This document shows positions 13,812-15,309 of a stretch of 15,309 nucleotides of DNA, one piece after another. Each line of letters opens with the position of its first letter. The first letter of the stretch is position 1. The DNA comes from JBHIDJ01 sp046760105 (GTDB lineage Bacteria > Pseudomonadota > Gammaproteobacteria > Acidiferrobacterales > SPGG2): positions 1-15,309 of the forward strand of contig JBHIDJ010000075.1 in the NCBI GenBank assembly GCA_046760105.1. Direction: 5' to 3'. A model generated the notes under the pieces. It did no database searches, was not told the origin of the DNA, and saw only the letters and a program-made list of their open reading frames with translations. The position numbers and the translations under genes are program-made.

Positions 13812-14246
13812 TCAGCGACGTGGAGTTCTCGGCACACCTGCGCCTTGGGGACCCGATGGTCGAGCCGGACGCGCGGGTAAGGGGTGTGGGCGTGGTGTCG
13901 GTGCAACGCCACTACGGCGTTCCCTTAGCAGCGGTCGATCACCGACGATGATTGTCCTCTTCTCTATCGTAGTCGACCCTCCTGACGACCCTCGACCACC
14001 GGCTCCAGCCTCTGCCGGCACTTGATTATTTGAGGACGGCGATGGTTCCGGGAGAACAAACTCGGTTACGTTTTTATCAAGATCGATATGTTTTTCCTCG
14101 ACCCGCGCGGCGGAATGTGGCGGTGGGGGAGTATCCTGATACGTAACATTACCCTCCTCATCCACCCATTTGTAAAGTTTGACGCCATGCACCATCGGTG
14201 AGAGCGCGCCGATAACCAACGCCATCACTAAGATCGATGCCCTCAT
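13812..14246 (-). CDS. DUF4124-domain exported protein
   Basis: The 144-residue product has a signal peptide (MRASILVMALVIGALSP..., cleavage near residues 20-22) and then the DUF4124 motif LYKWVDEEGNVTYQDTPPP (24-42), found in many small gammaproteobacterial envelope proteins of unknown function. Beyond about residue 65 it is low complexity: Ser/Gly-rich, then strongly Pro/Arg-rich to the end, so probably disordered and highly basic. I chose the ATG at 14244-14246 because it begins the signal peptide and has GGTGAGG upstream; an in-frame start at 14327 would add 27 unrelated residues. It converges with the second PilZ gene. No function can be assigned. Confidence 0.82.
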   Translation of the reverse strand: MRASILVMALVIGALSPMVHGVKLYKWVDEEGNVTYQDTPPPPHSAARVEEKHIDLDKNVTEFVLPEPSPSSNNQVPAEAGAGGRGSSGGSTTIEKRTIIVGDRPLLRERRSGVAPTPRPHPLPARPARPSGPQGAGVPRTPRR

Positions 14247-14396
14247 TCCTCGTGCCGCCTCACCGCTACTGGATTGAGCCACTCGGCATGATAGCGCATT
14301 TCGATTCGCCGTGCTGCCGATTAACACCGTCGTCTAGCAAGCCTGTGCAAGTACGCTTATCCCCGATGGCGAACCAACAGAAAATCAAAAACCAGG

Positions 14397-14486
14397 TCAA
14401 CGTACGCCCGGTTCAAACAGCGTGACGACGATAAGTCCGACAATCAGCCCAACGATCACTTGCAGCCATAGTGGGCCCCGGATCAA
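14397..14486 (-). other. Possible 29-residue single-span membrane peptide
   Basis: From a TTG at 14484-14486 the minus strand encodes 29 codons: a short IRGPLW segment, a clean hydrophobic helix with LQVIVGLIVGLIVVTLF, and the end EPGVR. The helix is long enough to span a membrane and the Gly spacing (VGLIVGL) looks like a packing motif. The frame extends upstream through the terminator to a stop near 14566, without an ATG. No ribosome binding site is seen. It may be a small gene, a remnant of one, or chance. Confidence 0.25.
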
Positions 14487-14497
14487 CGCATCAAGCC

Positions 14498-14531
14498 AAA
14501 AAAAAGGGCTTATATCCGTAGATATAAACCC
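14498..14531 (-). terminator. Intrinsic terminator with UACG tetraloop
   Basis: On the minus strand GGGTTTATATC (14521-14531) pairs with GATATAAGCCC (14506-14516) over 11 bp, with one G-U pair, closed by the loop TACG (14517-14520). C(UACG)G belongs to the very stable UNCG tetraloop class. Eight T residues follow directly (14498-14505). This is a textbook rho-independent terminator, 187 bases after the stop of the exported helical protein gene, ending the right-hand minus-strand unit. Confidence 0.93.
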
Positions 14532-14567
14532 ATATTCAGCGACGTGTGAGACGCTGAGTCATCCTTT

Positions 14568-14711
14568 TTATGTTTGTTGTTTATTCGCCTCTTTAATTGA
14601 TTCTTGCACGAATTCGATGACCTCTGCCCCACTGATCCCTTTCAATCTTCCGGTATCGCGTCGAAAGTAACACCAACGGGCCCAAGCAAATCCGCCTTCC
14701 GCTATGTGCGG
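14568..14711 (-). other. Open frame after the stop of the exported helical protein gene
   Basis: In the same frame as the upstream gene, after TAG-CGC-TAG, the minus strand stays open for 47 codons to a TAA at 14568-14570. The translation looks protein-like, with GGFAWARWCYFRRDTGRLKG and ending GAEVIEFVQESIKEANKQQT. There is no ATG or GTG start before the conserved-looking part; only a TTG within it. It could be a gene remnant, a readthrough extension, or chance. It lies inside the same transcript, upstream of the strong terminator. Confidence 0.25.
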
Positions 14712-14717
14712 CTAGCG

Positions 14718-15194
14718 CTACCTCACTAGCGGTATTTCGCGGGCAAGCTCGAATTCGATAACTGCATTCATCTTATGTTCCAGCTGAAAATACCGTGCGA
14801 CTTGTTTGCGCGATAGCACCTTTCTGAATTTCCTGGTGTATGATCGCTTAAGCTTGAGTTTTTCTCTCTCTATGCTCAAGAACTCGTCCAACAATTCTTG
14901 CGCCTTCTCGTCCGACAGGTTTCCGTAATGTTCGGCGTAGTCAATGATCATTTTGACACGTCTGTCATTTGCCTTCTTGAGCGCCGCTTGATAGTCGTCG
15001 TACACGGGCCAAAAGGCCTGGCTTTCGGACTCACTCAGGTCCATATTGAGCGCGACGATCGCCTTCTTCTCCGTTTGGATTATGGCGCGTGTGAGTTCGA
15101 TCTCGTCAGCAACGGTTTGCGCGAACACTGAGGCGCTCATCATCATAGCAAACAAGCATACCGCAACTGATAACGTCCTTACGACTATCTTCAT
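14718..15194 (-). CDS. Small exported helical protein of unknown function (Spy/CpxP-like size and make-up)
   Basis: The 158-residue product has a signal peptide with cleavage likely after VFA (residue 25). The mature 133 residues are almost all helical and highly charged: TEKKAIVALNMDLSESESQAFWPVYDDY, then long Lys/Arg-rich helices and the ending EFELAREIPLVR. Similar proteins with an AFWPVY segment and an EIPLV end are, as I remember them, common hypothetical periplasmic proteins in proteobacteria; size and helicity recall Spy/CpxP-type chaperones, but I see no clear LTxxQ motif, so I do not assign that function. The ATG at 15192-15194 has a strong GAGGAG six bases upstream; an in-frame start at 15224 would add ten residues before the signal peptide. 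It follows the partial gene at the window edge by 36 bp and is probably cotranscribed with it. Confidence 0.85.
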   Translation of the reverse strand: MKIVVRTLSVAVCLFAMMMSASVFAQTVADEIELTRAIIQTEKKAIVALNMDLSESESQAFWPVYDDYQAALKKANDRRVKMIIDYAEHYGNLSDEKAQELLDEFLSIEREKLKLKRSYTRKFRKVLSRKQVARYFQLEHKMNAVIEFELAREIPLVR

Positions 15195-15230
15195 AATGTG
15201 CTCCTCGAGTTTCTGTTGTGTCACACTGAA

Positions 15231-15309
15231 CTAGCGTGCCAAGACCGCTTCCACATAGGCGAGCGTTTGTGCCACCGGTGACACCGGCGTGATTTTGCCA
15301 TAACCGAGG
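15231..15309 (-). CDS. 3' end of an unidentified gene (partial)
   Basis: The minus strand is open from the window edge to a TAG at 15231-15233, giving a C-terminus that reads GYGKITPVSPVAQ then TLAYVEAVLAR. Only 25 residues are visible, too few to name a family. It is judged real because the frame is uninterrupted to the edge, its composition matches the local coding style, and its stop sits 36 bp before the well-marked start of the next gene on the same strand. Confidence 0.55.
   Translation of the reverse strand, partial: LGYGKITPVSPVAQTLAYVEAVLAR

Larger units (their letters stand above)
14247..14717. other. 471-bp stretch without a confident gene
   Basis: Besides the DUF4124 upstream region, this holds a strong minus-strand terminator (14498-14531) and two unproven minus-strand reading frames described separately: a 29-residue membrane peptide at 14397-14486 and a stop-to-stop frame at 14568-14711. 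Plus-strand frames here look like chance: composition is poor and no ribosome binding sites are visible. No tRNA or other structured RNA gene is recognisable. Confidence 0.6.

Noticed and set aside
14536..14562. Eight-codon leader peptide just before the strong terminator, suggesting attenuation
   Set aside because: The AAGG touches the ATG with no spacing, the codons are not biased to one amino acid, and no alternative antiterminator pairing is evident.
14422..14670. Plus-strand 82-codon frame
   Set aside because: It lies antisense to the terminator and minus-strand frames, has no ribosome binding site, and its composition is not protein-like.

Overview
The window looks like chromosomal DNA of a non-enteric gammaproteobacterium, moderately GC-rich by eye. 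The left half carries the miaA-hfq-hflX-hflK-hflC-DUF2065-hisZ block in the order known from Pseudomonas-like genomes. Enteric bacteria keep most of this block but lack hisZ. RF2 is 365 residues with a textbook programmed +1 frameshift. I would not name a genus.

Layout. (1) 1-9009, all on the minus strand, transcribed right to left: prfB (RF2), lysS, miaA (tRNA A37 prenylation), hfq (RNA chaperone), hflX (ribosome-splitting GTPase), hflK and hflC (SPFH complex modulating FtsH), a DUF2065 membrane protein and hisZ (regulatory subunit for short-form HisG). The spacings are short and two gene pairs overlap, so this is probably one or two operons for translation quality and membrane proteostasis. 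(2) msrB runs on the plus strand, divergent from prfB. (3) 9587-9782, between convergent genes, holds a cluster of GC-rich hairpins with canonical G-quadruplex motifs on both strands. (4) 9783-12814, minus strand: an ADP-ribosylglycohydrolase-family protein, a 3-mercaptopyruvate sulfurtransferase and an orphan NitT/TauT-type periplasmic binding protein bracketed by the GC-rich repeats. (5) Divergent from these, two tandem PilZ-domain genes on the plus strand (48 of 100 aligned positions identical, no gaps), with a promoter region whose -10 elements overlap on the two strands. (6) 13812-15309, minus strand: a DUF4124 envelope protein, a gene-poor stretch with a very clear intrinsic terminator, a small exported helical protein, and the 3' end of one more gene.

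How the genes fit together. The left block is core housekeeping: decoding and termination (LysRS, RF2, MiaA), post-transcriptional control (Hfq), ribosome rescue (HflX), membrane protease control (HflK/C) and histidine synthesis control (HisZ). The right part is more accessory: redox and sulfur repair (MsrB, MST), a possible ADP-ribose reversal enzyme, c-di-GMP effectors, and several envelope proteins of unknown role. I see no integrase, transposase, CRISPR array, tRNA or rRNA. No complete new system is demonstrable. The best leads are the G-quadruplex/hairpin cluster, the shared ADP-ribosylhydrolase/PilZ control region and the untracked small ORFs near 14400-14715.
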